Below are positions 5,264 to 5,745 of a DNA stretch of 5,745 nucleotides, in pieces. The stretch is taken from the NCBI GenBank assembly GCA_016763955.1, contig JAESSU010000515.1, positions 1 to 5,745 on the forward strand, given 5' to 3'. Under the pieces are notes generated by a model. The model was not told the origin of the DNA. It did not search any database and was given only the letters and a program-made list of their open reading frames with translations. Within the stretch, counting starts at the first letter, position 1, and each line of letters starts with the position of its first letter. The position numbers and the translations under genes are program-made. This DNA is from Phycisphaeraceae bacterium (GTDB taxonomy: Bacteria; Planctomycetota; Phycisphaerae; Phycisphaerales; Phycisphaeraceae).

Positions 5264-5737
5264 TTATTCCGCAGTAGCCTCAGCGCCTTCGGGGGGTTCG
5301 CTGAGTTGTGTCGCTTTTTTGTGAGCATAGATCAAATATAAATTCCGCACATAAATCCCCCAGCCGGTGGCTTGACCGAGGATGCCTACGACATCCTTAC
5401 GCCAGATGAAATACGTGATGAGCATTGATGCGCCGATTAGACTCATCCACCAAAACGCGGTGGGGACAACGGAACGTTTGGACTTTTCGCTGGCAATCCA
5501 TTGCACGATCATTCGGCCGGTAAAAAGTACTTGCCCTAGTAATCCGATGGCAACCCAGACCATGCCCAGCGGACTGGTGATGTTGAAGATGGTCTTCATC
5601 CAATTGCGGTTGCTCTGGTCCTTGACGATCATTTGTGTAAATGCGTCAGGGGAGAGTGATTCTTGGTGACCGTCACGGAATTGGACGTGATATTTTTGAG
5701 TGCCATCCATATCAGGCTGGATGACAATTTTGCTCAC
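5264..5737 (-). CDS. LAB_N-domain inner-membrane protein (stand-alone lipid A disaccharide synthase N-terminal domain)
   Basis: About residues 55-140 form a LAB_N domain, the small membrane unit found at the N-terminus of some LpxB proteins and as stand-alone proteins. Diagnostic blocks are GLLGQVLFTGRMIVQWIASE (65-84), KRSVVPTAFWWMSLIG (87-102) and GILGQATGWGIYVRNLYLI (118-136). Three membrane helices are likely (about 55-74, 90-112 and 116-138). There is no LpxB catalytic domain here. A soluble segment of about 50 residues precedes the first helix, and the tail is acidic. The start is uncertain. The first candidate, GTG at 5737, has no well-spaced ribosome binding site, and the frame stays open to the window edge, so the real start may lie beyond it. 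The stop is 3 bp before thiE, which implies co-transcription. The role is probably in envelope lipid or glycolipid handling, known only from the family. Confidence 0.85.
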   Translation of the reverse strand: MSKIVIQPDMDGTQKYHVQFRDGHQESLSPDAFTQMIVKDQSNRNWMKTIFNITSPLGMVWVAIGLLGQVLFTGRMIVQWIASEKSKRSVVPTAFWWMSLIGASMLITYFIWRKDVVGILGQATGWGIYVRNLYLIYAHKKATQLSEPPEGAEATAE

Positions 5738-5745
5738 ATCCTGAA

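Overview
The window looks like ordinary chromosome from a Gram-negative-type bacterium. Base composition is mixed, close to half G+C in the genes. I lean towards the PVC/Planctomycetota side (perhaps Phycisphaerae-like). The reasons are soft: a ThiD2-ThiE fusion, a stand-alone LAB_N membrane protein, and an intergenic array of 'ACACGAAGG'-type 9-mers of a kind I associate from memory with those genomes. No 16S or other phylogenetic marker was available, so this placement is low confidence.

Layout. The left half is a minus-strand pair: aspS (aspartyl-tRNA synthetase, whole) followed 41 bp later by the first 198 codons of an asparagine synthase B-type gene that runs off the left edge. A 389-bp gap upstream of the preferred aspS start (2420-2808) separates it from a divergent plus-strand gene for an RmlD-like short-chain dehydrogenase. 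The gap holds two candidate extended -10 promoters pointing outward, an 11-bp C-run/GGAA tandem repeat, and a large imperfect inverted repeat built from 9-bp units. Convergent to the dehydrogenase is a 73-codon minus-strand gene for a two-CxxC zinc-ribbon-like protein with a strong ribosome binding site. Upstream of it lie a well-formed sigma70-type promoter, a palindrome over the start site, and about 190 nt of predicted leader with three hairpins. The right end is another minus-strand pair: a LAB_N (lipid A disaccharide synthase N-terminal domain) membrane protein, then, 3 bp after its stop codon, a fused ThiD2-ThiE thiamine-phosphate synthase.

How the genes fit together. aspS and asnB both handle aspartate/asparagine. 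The AspRS carries a His in the anticodon-binding region that is typical of non-discriminating enzymes, so charging of tRNA-Asn with Asp is possible. The thiamine gene and the LAB_N gene are probably co-transcribed, but no functional link between them is evident. The least explained part is 3739-4187: the small zinc-ribbon gene with its own promoter and structured leader. I did not recognise the leader as any riboswitch class I know. No CRISPR array, tRNA, rRNA, insertion sequence or transposase gene was seen.
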